Shown here: positions 47,977 to 59,866 of the stretch, in pieces
Position numbering within the stretch: the first letter of the stretch is position 1
Layout: every line of letters begins with the position of its first letter
Source: Nageia nagi
Lineage: Eukaryota; Pinophyta
Direction: 5' to 3'
DNA: 64,000 nt
Assembly: GCA_050084985.1 (NCBI GenBank)
Contig: JBITNC010000001.1
Location: 159,836,001-159,900,000 of the forward strand
Position numbers and translations under genes: made by a program
Notes under the pieces: generated by a model
Databases searched by the model: none
What the model saw: only the letters and a program-made list of their open reading frames with translations
Told to the model about the DNA's origin: nothing

Positions 47977-48861
47977 CTATTCTATAGCTCCCAATTCAGC
48001 AAAGGCTTTGAAGAGAGTAGCAAATGTGAACTCATGCATCTTTACATATGTCATATGCATTTGTTGTAAGAGTGTTAAAACTATCTCATGATGCCCATTC
48101 TGAGAATATCTTGCCAGAATTGTGTTCCATAACACCTTATCCCTCATAGTCATTTGGTTAAACACACAGTATGCATCTTTTATGTGCCCACATTTTGCAT
48201 ACATGTCAATAAGAGTGTTCCATAAAGGAACATTAACATCAGTTTGAAATTTTGTCACACAGACATGTGCTAGCTTTCCTATCTCTGGCACTAGACTTTT
48301 AGAGTACGCATTTAGAATACTCCCAAACATGACATGGTTAGGAAATATGGATGTCTCAGCAAATTCAATCCTCTTGTCTGCTTCTAACATTGTAGTTACT
48401 CCATCAAGGAAAGATAATTTATGTTGTGATAGTTCTCCATACTTCAAGAACGAAAGCCAGTCCATACTTGCAGCAATAGTTAATATAGATGGCCCACTTT
48501 CATCCCCAATCCTTGAATGTGATACGTTGACACCAATGATTAATGAAGGCACTTCTGATATGAAAGGTAGACTTTTCTTCTCTTCAACTAATATAAACAC
48601 AATGTTAATCTCAGCTTGCCTTAAGATGTATTTGAAAACATTCTTTCCAAGGGTATCATAAAGAGGAACATGGATAATATCATGACTACAACAGGTCTCC
48701 ACTGCAACCCATGCGTGTACAACAGCTCCTACTTTCAAGACCTGATCATAAACCTCCCTTTGCCATACATATTTGCAAGCAGCCAAAGATACTAGGAAAA
48801 CATCATATGCCTTGTTCACAGTCCCTGTCCCTTCCATTGTTGGGTTAAGTGACTCCACCAA
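47977..48861 (-). pseudogene. Mosaic ORF: acyl-CoA synthetase + Argonaute + PPR
   Basis: One uninterrupted 294-codon minus-strand frame made of unrelated pieces. Residues about 30-98 (YVWQREVYDQVLKVGA, HVPLYDTLGKNVFKYILRQ) match long-chain acyl-CoA synthetase, with the segment between the two blocks missing. Residues about 104-154 (PSLIIGVNVSHSRIGDESG, PSILTIAASMDW) match the Argonaute PIWI start, where the first catalytic Asp (G-x-D-V-(T/S)-H) is Asn. Residues about 170-294 are PPR repeats (WNTLIDMYAKCGHIKDAYCV, MTMRDKVLWNTILARYSQNG). The joined fragments look like captured exons in a transposon or rearrangement hotspot. No functional product is expected. Confidence 0.8.
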
Positions 48862-49393
48862 CTAAAGTCTTTCTTGTCCAGCTCCTTCATATTGGAATGA
48901 TGTCATTGATGTATATACCATCTTCCACAATTGGACTACAGAGATCATTGTTGTGTTTTGCTCCTTCCATGGTGGTGCATTAGGCATAAACTCATCAAAA
49001 TCAGATGGTCTTTCAACAGTGACTTCATAATTCTTCCAAGTCTCAAATGCTTCTTCTCCAAAGTTCGTCCCATCTTCAATGCTAGACCATTGATCAAGGT
49101 CATGCAATTCTAATTTGTCTTCAACAATTTCTGTTTTGAACTCTTCTTTGTTTAGGGTAGGTACAACTTCAATTTTCTGCACAAGTCTTCTCTAGATCTG
49201 CAAACTCTTCTTTTTGATGCACAGTTTCAATTCCATGTTCATCTCCCAAAGTTGATTCATCAACATAGTCATCAAAAGAAGAATTTGCATCTTCTTCCCC
49301 AATCTCTTCATTACCCAAGAAAGGTCTCAACTTCTTCTCACATTGTTTAACAACATTGTTGATCAGTCTATGTGCAGCAGTAGTAGCAACCAA
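48862..49393 (-). pseudogene. Unrecognised gene fragments upstream of the mosaic ORF
   Basis: Two overlapping frames (49393-49169 and 49182-48862). The first opens AAHRLINNVVKQCEKKLRPF, a phrase like the helical start of cohesin-associated PDS5 proteins (weak). It is followed by an acidic stretch. The second includes YEVTVERPSDFDEFMPNA, which I do not recognise. They lie on the same strand as, and directly abut, the acyl-CoA synthetase/Argonaute/PPR mosaic, so they are probably more captured fragments. Confidence 0.4.
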
Positions 49394-49510
49394 ATTTCAC
49401 CTCCAAACATCCAATAACATAGATAAGAGTGGCTGAGATATATACTCAGTTTCATTTATGATCAAAATCATAAATTTCTCATGGTTGCAATAACATTATC
49501 AACATGTCTC

Positions 49511-49960
49511 AGTGGTTGTTGGGTTTAAGGAGGGCTCCTTTGGTGGAGAAGAACCAGGTTCTGAGGGAACAAGACTCCCATTCACCATCCGTCCGTACAG
49601 CAATAAGAGAGAAACATTGTGCCCTAGTTGGCCCCTTGGAGACCAATGTCGAGCCCTAGGGGCTTGGTATTGTATCCTTGATCATCATTTATCTTACATA
49701 CAATAGTTGGGAACTTGGATTGCCATATTTGTCTTGTGTTTGCTTTACTACTGCAACGTTGTGGTGTGATTGTTCATCCTTGCATATTGTAGCCAGACCT
49801 TGGCATTTGTCTTGTGTTTGCTTTATTGATATTTGCTAGTCTTGGCAAACATTGAGAATATTGTATTGTTTATGCTTAATCTAGATGACCTAGGTCAAAC
49901 ATTGGAGAACACTTGTACTTTTGAGCTATTTGCACTTGATTTTGTAATTGGATATTTACA
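49511..49960 (+). repeat. Truncated 5' LTR of the right element
   Basis: Starts TGGTTGTTGGG, matching 53677 onward in the 3' LTR, and ends GATATTTACA. The upstream 650 bp or so of the LTR is missing; the captured-gene region abuts it instead. Confidence 0.85.
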
Positions 49961-49961
49961 A

Positions 49962-49977
49962 TGGTATCAAAGCTCGG
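49962..49977 (+). other. Primer-binding site of the right element
   Basis: TGGTATCAAAGCTCGG, one base after the LTR end, is of the initiator Met-tRNA type with a G-to-A change relative to the left copy. Confidence 0.88.
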
Positions 49978-49994
49978 ATTTGGCCAACTTGTGA

Positions 49995-52050
49995 ATGAAA
50001 CCTAATATTCATAGCTACAACACCAAGTCAAGCATCAGAAAGGAAATGGCATCCACAAGGAAGAGCGGAAAGTCACAAATGGAAGAGACACCTTCTAGGG
50101 CCGCCCAAGAGGAAGATCACCGGCCATGGATGAATGACGTGCCAAATGAGGGCGATTCTGGCGAGCAAAATGAAGTGCCAAGAGGGAGGACCACTTTGGC
50201 TAGGAGGAGAAGCCCTACTCCGGCTCAGGAATCTACATCGGAGAGGCGATTCAATGAGCTAATTTCGGCCATCTATAACAAAATGGTAGCTATCACTTCC
50301 ATGCAGAAGCAGATGAACACCATCCATAAACAAGTCAGAGGTCGAGAAGAGCCAAAGAGGCACATTAGCTCCCCACATCCTATCTAAGATGAAGCAGAAG
50401 AGATACGGGAGGATGATAGAGCAGATCAGGAGATGAGTATGAGGAGATCCTGCAGTTTGAGAGATAAAGAGTCTACTCACCACGGATCCATGGGTCTTCT
50501 AGAACCCACATTCCTGAGATCCCACTCACACAGAGTTCCGCAAGGTACTAACCCTCTCCTAGGGAGGTACCTAGATGAGGACGATGGCAAGATAGGGGAG
50601 CATCCCATAATCCCCAAGCCATCCAAGCCTATGTTTGCCAAGAAGTTCGGGGATGAGGGAAGGAACAGGGTTCCTGGCCCCCTAGAGCTAAATCAGATTT
50701 TCAAAGAGTATTCCATGTTGGATCCGGGGATGAAGAGAGACGTCAACTTCAACAGCTACCTAGAGATCCTAGGGTCGAGAGTAAGCAGTTTATATGGCCC
50801 ACATACTTCGAGCATCTCATGGGGAGATAAGAGAGATTTGTAACAAAAGATCAACAAGATGTAGGTACCATTGTATGATGGCAACAGGATGACAGCTAGG
50901 GCTTAGCTACATCAGCTATAGATCTACTTCACCTTAAGCCCGAATATGGTAGAGGAGGATGCAATCCACTTTGCATCGTTACACTTTGAGGGTGATGCCC
51001 TCGAATGGTGACATCATGGAGTAATCAGCCAAGATTACTAACTCATTACCTCTTTGGATGAGTTTACCAGACGATTGGTGAAGAAGTTTGATCAGAAGAA
51101 GGAGAATGATTACTTCTGAGACTATAGGGTGCAGTGGACGAATATGTGTTAAGAGTTTCAGAAGATTGTAGTCATGATTCACTACATTCCTGAGGAGCGG
51201 TTGACATTTCTCTTCATAGAGGGACTGATGAAGCCGTTGTAGGGAATAGTCAAGGTATCATCACCTAGGAGCCTTGACGATGCCATCTGGGCTGCATACG
51301 ATCTAGAGTCGACCATGAAATCCCTCAAGGGAGGGAAAACGTATAAGTGGCCGGCCACACGGAAGACTTTTGCTGATAAGGAGGGGCCTAGTAAGGCCAA
51401 ACCCTTCCCCCCACCTCGAACGAACCAGTTGGATGCAACGACTTGAAGGAAGTTGAAGGAGTATTGCAAGAAGACTAGGAAGCCAAGGCACAGTTCTCGA
51501 GGCAAGGGGCAGTTACACTACATTGAGGTATTTTCGATGAGGAGACAGATGATTCAAACTTGGATCTTGGCATGGACATGTTAGATCAGGAAGTGCCCAA
51601 AGTGGAAAGCTCATTAGGGAGTATGATCGCTTCACTCCATGGGGTGAAGAAGTACGTCACAATGCAGGTAGTGGGGCAGGCAAGTGGGCAGGATATGATG
51701 GTCTTGATTGATCTTCGAGCATCCCACAACATCATTGATAAAGGGTTTGTAGAAAAGAAGATTCTAAAGACCAAGGGGTTCGAAGGATTCAAAGTTTCCA
51801 ATGCCAATGGGAAACTCACTCTAGTGGACCACATTGTTGAGAAGTTTGGGGTTAAGTTGCAGAGTTACACAGTGAGGGAGAACTTCTATATTTATCCCTT
51901 CAAGGGGCATCCTCACATTATTTTGGGAGTGCAGTAGCTATTCAAGTTGGGTGACATTCACACCAACTATTAGAAACTCACTATGAGTTTCGAGATCGAT
52001 GGGAAGACCCATACATTGCAAGGAATTCATGATGATTTTCCACAGGTGGA
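49995..52050 (+). pseudogene. gag-pro: gag-protease polyprotein remnant, right copy
   Basis: Starts at ATG 49995 (MKPNIHSYNTKSSIRKEMAS). A basic leader and a coiled segment (KMVAITSMQKQMNTIHKQV) lead to a gag core (DEFTRRLVKKF, ERLTFLFIEGLMKPL) near 51055-51240. The zinc-knuckle region at 51455-51500 has lost its first Cys. The protease (51560-51937) reads VLIDLRASHNIIDKGF, so DSGA has become DLRA and it should be inactive, then HIILGVQ and a TAG stop. The same frame continues past the stop through MSFEIDGKTHTLQ into the decapeptide array. The array is therefore the C-terminal extension of this polyprotein. Confidence 0.85.
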
Positions 52051-52169
52051 AAACAAACAGATGGAGGTGATTGAGAGGTGCCAAAAGGAGGAAGAAGAGA
52101 ATGGGACCACGTTGTACACGAAGGAGTTCAGACATGAGGAGAGGAGCACTGAAGAGCTCCTATACCCCA

Positions 52170-52680
52170 TGTTGCATTTCAAGGAGCCTGGATACCTGAC
52201 GTGGAGCTTGGAAGGCCCCTTACACACCATGTTGGAGCTTGGGAAGGTTGGTTATGGCATGTTGAGCTTGGAGGGCCTCCTGCACCTCACGTTGGACCTT
52301 AAGGAGGATTGCCACCAGATGTTGGGCTTGAGGGAGCTTCCACCCCTCACATGGAGCACTAAGAAGGCTTAGAGTTGGATGTTGGGCTTGAAGAAGTTCT
52401 TGCATCCCACATTGGATTCAGGGAGACTTCCACACCTCACATGGGAGGTTGAGCGGTTCTTGAGCATGATGGTAAGCATGGAGGGGGTTGGACATCCCAC
52501 GTTTGATTGGAAGGAGTGTTGGCTTCCCACGTTGGACCTGGGAAGGTTTGCGTACTTGATATTGAGCTAGAAAGCAACTTGGCACCCCACATTGAAGGAT
52601 GGGGAGGTTCTTGGCTTCACATTGGCAGTTGGGGAGTTTGGGACCCCAAGTTGAGCTTGGGGAAGACTTGGCCTTAGATA
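52170..52680 (+). repeat. 30-bp tandem array encoding decapeptide repeats, right copy
   Basis: About 17 units with cores (CACGTTGGACC type) at 52261, 52291, 52321, 52351, 52381, 52411, 52441 and on to 52621, an exact 30-bp period. In the protease frame (51560 = 51983 = 52379 modulo 3) it reads about 13 decapeptides, such as LTWSLEGPLH, GMLSLEGLLH, LTLDLKEDCH and PTLDLGRFAY, with one TAG in the middle and the next stop at 52570. The consensus is the same as in the left copy. Confidence 0.9.
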
Positions 52681-53029
52681 TGAAGCAAAGGCTCCACCTA
52701 GTTTTACTCACACATGATTTACTTGAGGTTTTCACAAGTACATTCTTCCGAAGGCTTCCATGTGCATGCACTCCCATGTTTCCTAAGGATAACAATGTGG
52801 CATATGATGAGGAGTGATAGCAGCAGCATATCAAAAATTTTGTATGCACTGTTGACACATGAGGATGCCGCTTCAGCTTTCACACAGGACCTTCATCATG
52901 AAAGGGACATATTGAAGGTGCATTCCACTATGGCAGATTACAGTCAACAAGGCTGAAGGATTCTTGAAAGACAATACGCTACAACATTCTACCATTGCTT
53001 AAGGGCAAGCAATTCGATAGGAGAGGCTT
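52681..53029. other. 3' untranslated part of the right element and polypurine tract
   Basis: A non-coding stretch after the array. ATAGGAGAGGCTT (53017-53029) is the polypurine tract directly before the 3' LTR. Confidence 0.7.
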
Positions 53030-54132
53030 TGTGACATCCCCCTTTTATTATTGTAGTAGATTCTAGAATCCAACGGATCCCCTTTTGTATTATATTTAAT
53101 TACGTAATTGTGTTTTAAGTTAGTACTTGGGATAGAAGACTTAATGGGTCAATGGACCCCACTGAGCCCCAAGTGGGACGTCTCCCTCCCAAGTGTAGAT
53201 TAGGCGTTTTAATGTACTTGGAGATCCCGATACATGATTGTGAGAATCCCAAGATCTATTTAGTACTTAAATGGATGGATGAGCACTTAATTTTGCAATG
53301 TTGAGATTGGAAGCACTTGTACACATGCGCCAACCTTAGGGAGACTTCTAGACCCCACGTTGGTCCATGACACCACGTTAGACCTGGAATGACTCCTAGG
53401 TGCCAACGTTGGGGCTTGAGGGGACTGGGTGATGACATTGAGGTGCAATTCAGATCTAGGAAAGCCATATTAACCCTTAGAGCCTCCTTTGTTGGATATG
53501 TTGAATTATTGATTGTTGTTTAAATCGTTCGAAGGACAAAAGCCTTGGCACAGCACTAAGCAAGATCCTTAGGTGCAACATCTAGGAGGATTAGCATGTT
53601 GGGATCTTGTTAGTCTACGGCTTTGGTGTAGCACCCTAGCCCATCAGATGGTATTCCGAGGTTGAGCTTCTACCTTCATTGGTTGTTGGGATTTGAGGAG
53701 GGCTCCTTCAATGGAGAGGAATCAAGTTCTAAGGGAGCAAGACTGTCCCATTCACCATTCATCCGTCTAGTAGTGAGAGACACGTTGTGCCCTAGTTGGC
53801 TTCTTCGAGGCCAACGTCAAGCCCTAGGGGTTCGGTATTATATCTTTAATCATCATTTATCTTACATATAGTTGTTGGGCACTTGGATTGCCATATTTGT
53901 CTTGTATTTGCTTTATTATTGCAATCTTGTGGTGTGATTGTTCATTCTTGCATATTGTAGCCATACGTTGGTATTATGAGCTTGTTTTTATTGATATTTG
54001 TTAGTCTTGGCCACATGTTGGCAATATTGTATTGTTTAAGGCATGCTTAATCTGGATGCCCTAGGTCATACGTTGGAGCAAACTTATATATTTTCAGCTA
54101 TTTTCACTTGATTTTGTAATTGGATCTTTACA
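53030..54132 (+). repeat. 3' LTR of the right gag-protease element
   Basis: A 1103-bp LTR, TGTGACATCCCCC to GGATCTTTACA, homologous along its length to the solo LTR at 720-1850. It also contains two units of the 30-bp array type near 53372-53425 (CCACGTTAGACCTGGAATG, CCAACGTTGGGGCTTGAGG). Confidence 0.9.
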
Positions 54133-57100
54133 CGTTCCCATCAATGAAAAAACAATACACCTCTTATGGTTGGAGTAGTCCAAAAGCAGGATCGAGTGAA
54201 GATTTGAAATTGAAGGAAAGGGAATATTTCCAAAGTTGTTTCCCATGTTCATGTTTGATGAATTTTGTTGTAGACAAAGAGTCTAAAGGAGATAAATGCT
54301 TCTTTTATTCTTTGCACCTATTTTTGTATTGATTAGTTGGCTTGGGAATTGCTCTATGATGAAGCCAAGCACCAAATTGCAAAATTGTGATAATGATTCT
54401 TTCCATGTATTGGAAAAAGAATAATATTTTTGTAAGGATCTTGTAAGCAAGGATACATCAACATGGGTGATTCAATGTTCAAATCAAGGAAGACGATGGA
54501 GATGGCAACCAGAGAAGGTAAGGGAATTCCCTCCTCACAAAATTTCTAAGTAAGCTTTTGATGACCAAAAGCTTCCTCATTGAGGTGTGATCCGAAATGA
54601 ATAATGTAATTAATATCAAATATCATTGGAGTGAGGATTTGGAGAATTCTCATGCTTGGGTGGTGTTTGAAGCATTTCCAAATGGATTTGTGGAGTTGTT
54701 ATAGCTAGAACCTGTCACAAAATGGATCAGTCATCTTTGGGAAGGCATAACTTTTTGTACAGACAGCCAATGGAAACAAATGTTATACTATTGGAAAGAA
54801 TGCAAAGAGACCTTTCCAATGAATATACACATGCCTACCTTTGTTGAAGATTTGACTTTCATTTGTGTTGTATTTGTCTGAACTATCTTTTTTCCTAAAA
54901 CTGCAGTAAGAACGTCGATGTTCTTGCAGTCAATTCACTATGCCAACATTGTGGAAGCATAAGCGTTTCAGGAAAGGTGAAGTGTTATGAGTGTTTCTTT
55001 ATGGCAAATGAAGCATAGGGTCATTGGAAGGCAAGAAGATGGGTTTGGTAGAGGAAAAAAAAGCATCCTTGAGGACCATTTGGGAGTTAGTTGAACTTGT
55101 TAGAGTTTGTTCAAGTAAATCTTTTTCTTGGTTGTACCTATGATTTCAGCAGCTAAGGAGTCTTCTGAGCTGGATTTGGTTGTGCAAGAGGAGATTGTTG
55201 ATCATTGGAGTTGTGTGCAAGTGCTCTGAACAATTGCATTGAAATCAACCTTGGTTATAATCTTCATTCTTGTTGCAATAATAAAATCCAAGACCTCTTT
55301 TGAGTTGATGTTTCCCATATTGGGTTTACCACTATAAAAATTTGTGTTCTTATTTGTGTGTATGGATGTTTTGTTGGTCCTATTTCAGTTTTTTAGTTAT
55401 CAGTAGTTCATGCATCAAGAACATAGATTGTTAATGAAAAAAAAAAAATGTATTTGAGGATTCAAGTAAGCCATAGTCATATGGTGATTACAAATCATGT
55501 TGAGGAAAGGAAAAAAAAAATACAAAATAACACAAATCATGTCTCCACAAAGAATTTCAACAAACACCAACAAAACAAGAATGGAAAGACTACCAAACAT
55601 TGTTTATAAAGCATAACCATTGTGATTGTTGGTGTCTTAGTATTCTAAAGCCACCAACATGATAGGAACCAACATTCTCCAAAACCGTTTGAGCCTATTA
55701 CTAGGCAACACATTCTTGAATCAAAAGGTTTCTTAAATACAATAGGATTTGTTTGACCATGAGGCACCTGTAAACAATTATCCCTTGAATATATAAGGCA
55801 AAGTGTGTGTCGAGGAAAATTTGATGGACATGAACCCATGGAGCGACAATTCTCATTAGGGTTAACAAAAGACAAGAGGTTGTTTAAAATAAGCTAACTC
55901 CCAATATGTATAGGAAAAAGTATGCAACATGACTAATCAAGAAACCCAAATCAACAAGGATTGTAATGAAATGGAAAATATTCAATTAGATCTCCATACA
56001 AAGATTTTATTTGAAAGTGCCTACATATAATCAATTCCATGGTTTTCAAACTAGGATAAATGCATCAGACTAGAATAAATATTGACAAAAGGCTTCAATT
56101 GCGATCACTTTATTCATATGTTGCAAATAGCCTACCACAAGATTACTCTCTTGATCGTAGGCTTTCGATGGGTTGATTGTCGAGATCATAGAGTATACAA
56201 AAACATTACTCTTGAAGGCTCTTCCCTTCTATTGGGATTTTTTCCTTCCTCTTACAAAGTGTCATCAACGATGGCAAAATGGAAAGGCATCTATATATGT
56301 ATGTGAGGTAGCGTTACTTACCCCTACTTGAAAGGACTGATGCCTCAAATTTTCTATCTTAAAATGTCTATGCTTTGCGATAATATCCTTGAATAGGTCA
56401 CATAAAAGGGGAGGTGCAACAATTAACCCACGTTGTTTTAAGGCACTTGGAGTTTGTTTCTAGCTTTGAGAATGTCTTCCTAAATTCACTAAGACTTCCT
56501 TAGGTTCAAGTTTATGTAAGGGTTTTGAAAGCAGTACAGGTGGAACATTGTGTTGAAAGAAAATAAAAGAAATGAAAGAAACAAGAAAATAAAGCTTGGG
56601 GATGAAACACAATGCCTTGCCTAAGCTCAAAGCAAAATATTCATCACCAATGGTGCATTGTCTAAATTCCCTTTTTTTCTCAAATTAATTAAGAAAACCA
56701 CATTCTTTCATCTAATATTTGCAACAAACGACTTAGTCCAACTTGAATGCAAACATTAGCAAGAAGCAAAAATGCTGGATAAACAATGGAAATGTGATCA
56801 CAAATCCTTTTGAATGTGAGTTTCTAACCTAATGACATAGAAAGAAATCGATTTTGAGTTCAACCACTTAGCATGCAGATTGCAAAAGATATAAATCAAG
56901 CAATAATCCAAATGCTCCATAAGACATACAATCATCTTTTCTTAAAACTATGGGTTTTCAAAGAAAATAAACACAAGCATGAGAATCACAATAAGAAGAT
57001 ATCGAATCCTAGGTAGGTCAGGTGGGGAAGCGAGACACTCACATGATGAGCGTGAATGAAAGAAGGCAAGCCCAGAGGAGAGCATATACGGAAGTGACAT

Positions 57101-57203
57101 GCCCTCTTCCCTTACCAAAGCCACGAATTGAGAGAAGGTTGGCTGCTGATTATGAGGATAGGTGGAGTGCCCAAATTTAGCATCTAGGTTAGCAACCTGA
57201 ATT
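54133..57203. other. No gene recognised
   Basis: AT-rich sequence with short open frames (minus 55875-55645, plus 56082-56306) that look like protein debris but match no family I know. An inverted repeat, CTGCAGTAAGAAC...GTTCTTGCAG, lies at about 54900-54930. Confidence 0.4.
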
Positions 57204-58850
57204 TTACCTATTAGAATGGAGTGCCTGTAGCCAATCTACATTCTGGTTGCATGCAGAAAGGATGACGACACAGAAGCGTATAGAACCAGCTACGGGAGAA
57301 GAATTTAGGAGGGACCAAGAGGTCTGGCAAATCTTATGCAATGGGGGTTTAGATGGATTCGTGGATGCCTTGAATGGCCACAATCCCAATTGGTTTAGTC
57401 AAGTAGCAGCTTCATGGAATGAAGTGTCCTAGTTGACGAGCGACACTTTTCAATCAGCCCCGAATTGATTGAGGCGGCTATGGAGATGGCCAATTCAGGA
57501 CGTACGTATAGCAGAGACATGAGGACTTTGGTTTTTGAAGTGCAGACATTCTACAGGCAAGGGGTTCCTCTCCCAAAGACAAGGAAATCAACCTACCCAA
57601 TTGCTTCTATTCGATATCCCTCGAATGAGGTGGCAAAAATCATTGTGAAACTATTCACTATGGAAGGTAGATACAATGAACTTTTTGGGGTGCACTTTGT
57701 TCTGTTAAACCATTTTAGAGGAACGTATAGGTTCAATCTTCCCTTTTTTCTATATAATTCTTTAGATGCATACACAAGAAAGAATAAAGAGCAATGCCAG
57801 TGCACCATGGATTAATCAAAATCATGGCGGATTTTGAGCGCATGGGGACAAGAAGGGTGAGGCCCCTGTTTCAATAGGTGTCGGAACCCCCTTCGATAGA
57901 CCCCACAAATTCCTCTAGCAATAAGCTCTCAACTTGGACTTTCCCCAACCAGGGTGCCTGTCAGCCCTCCAATTATTGTGGTCTCTTCAGATTCGGAAGA
58001 TTCAATATCGGGTATTGGTAGGAAGAAACCCATATCTAGAAGGAGGGGTAAGATTGTGGATTACTCTAAAGAAGATGAAGAATTGGATGAAGGGATGAAA
58101 GAATATGTGATGGAGGCTGAAGAAGAGGAGTAGGAAGTGATGGCACCACCAGATGTTACGGGTATGGAGGAGAACCCCCTGAGGAACCCCCAAGTCAACC
58201 GGAACAGGATGCGTCAGAAGAGCTTCAGGCCCCTTTAGAAGAACCTGAAGACATGCATTGGTGGTCCCCTGAAACTGGATATAAGGATATCAACTCCCCT
58301 ACAGGAAACCAAAGCCAGAAGACTGAGGAGGAAATCGAGGATCTTCAGCAACACCCAGAGGAACAGAACCCCCAAAAGAATTGCTTTGGGTAGGATCCTA
58401 CTAGCCCTAGTTAGTTACAGAAGCTCATTCCCAAAATGAGATTCAAGAAGATCTATGGGAAACTGAGACACTTTGTTGAATGGGGTCAAATTGGCAGGAG
58501 AGGAAAAGAATGGAGGAATGTTTGTTTAGTTAGAAGGGCAATGAAGGCTATTCAATACCCATGGTAGAACAAACAGAAGCTTGGTAGGGACAGGTGGAAG
58601 GTGACTCTGGCTTCTCATTAGAAAGAGATCCCCATGGCCATCCCAATCCTAAATTCGGAAGGTCTAACAAATATGGAGATGGAACTTCTCTGGGATTGCT
58701 TCAATAAGAAAGACTCAAACTTTGAAGTTCATCGGAGCTCAGTAGTGCAGCCGGTGCGTGGTTGGTGCTATCAGCAGCTAGTAATGAAAGATGATAGCTC
58801 GTAGCCCGTAGTTTTTTGTTCAACTACAGTGAAACTATGTGATAGCTTTT
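57204..58850 (+). pseudogene. Transposon-like coding remnant, family not recognised
   Basis: A plus-strand reading in several frames. It includes RIEPATGEEFRRDQEVWQIL and GLDGFVDALNGHNPNWF (57247-57432), then SPELIEAAMEMANSGRTY, YRQGVPLPKTRKSTYPIASI and FFLYNSLDAYTRKNKEQ (57465-57815), then an acidic, proline-rich tail to about 58850. The pattern (folded N-terminal domain, then charged tail, all broken) resembles the gag-like 'putative plant transposon protein' type. I cannot name the family. Several stops make it non-functional. Confidence 0.5.
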
Positions 58851-59866
58851 TGACTTAACTGTAATTCTGCAAAATACCTATATCATCATGTATATACAGG
58901 TTTTGGGGCCCTTTTTTTGGAAAACCTATTGTAAATATTTTTTACCCTTACCCAAAAAAAAGAAGATATTAAATCCAAGAAGTCAAATTCACAATCCCAT
59001 GAGAATGATGAAATTCACTTCATTTTAAGTTATGCCACTTCATTCAATACGAAAAAAAGAGTTTTCAATTTTCCAAAATTTGCTCTCCTCTAGTGAACTT
59101 TAGTTCATCCTCCTCTACAAATAACCCTCAAAGGGGTATTTATAGTTTTTCTAGGCACAAATGCCTAGTGTTGCCCTAATGTAAATAAAATGAAATCGAA
59201 ATTGTGCTGAAATTACATTTCGACTTGTAGAAGAAAATACTCTTCCTCAAAAGAAAATAAACTAAATAAATAAAAAAGTTTTGAAAAACAAATATCATTT
59301 AAAACAAAATCCTTAGCCCTAAAATAAAATCTTTGATCTGTTTGATTTGATCTTCATGTCTCGGAGAGAGTAGTAATTTGGATCTTTCATGAACTCTTCA
59401 ACCTTGTTTGCACCACCTTGGAGCACTTTCATGTCATACTGGAAAACCACCATGGATTCATCCATAATCTTAGATATTTTCTTCATCTAACTACCTTTGG
59501 CTAGACTCATGCTTGTGATATCGGCAAGTCGGTCAATCAAATTTTCAAACTTTTCTTCTCATCATATCTTTGTCTCTCTCCATTCTATCATCTTTGATAA
59601 AATCTTTCAAACCAGCTTCTGCCATTTGGTTCTCAATCTTTATATTCAGAGCTTCTATCTCTTTGAGAGCCTTCGTTTTTGGAAGAACCCATCCTTGATT
59701 TGTAAAGATACCTTTAGATTGCATCCTTGAACTGATATAACCATGTCTACTAGAACCCATCATTATCATTAGACTTTTTTGGAGAAACTGCATTGTTCTT
59801 CTCTCCAATCAGGTGGGGAGTACCGTCTGACAAAATCTTCTAGAATGCAACCAAAATTGGCAGCCT
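58851..59866 (-). other. Mostly non-coding; unrecognised minus-strand ORF fragment
   Basis: An open minus-strand stretch at 59808-59545 (KTKALKEIEALNIKIENQM) and a second coding-like piece near 59495-59350 (MDESMVVFQYDMKVLQGG). The two may be parts of one charged, helical protein, but no family is recognised. Confidence 0.35.

Larger units (their letters stand above)
49511..54132 (+). mobile_element. Gag-protease LTR retroelement with decapeptide array, right copy
   Basis: A plus-strand element with a truncated 5' LTR (49511-49960), primer site (49962-49977), gag-protease (49995-52050), 30-bp array (52170-52680), polypurine tract and full 3' LTR (53030-54132). It shares its whole plan and N-terminal protein sequence with the element at 1-6489. 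RT, RNase H and integrase are absent. The 5' LTR has lost about 650 bp, so a TSD cannot be tested. Confidence 0.88.

Noticed and set aside
47281-48861. A functional PPR gene
   Set aside because: Frames are broken, no DYW or E domain follows, and the N-terminal part is made of unrelated LACS and AGO pieces.
55645-55875. F-box-associated or other gene on the minus strand
   Set aside because: A short open frame without recognisable motifs or neighbouring exons.
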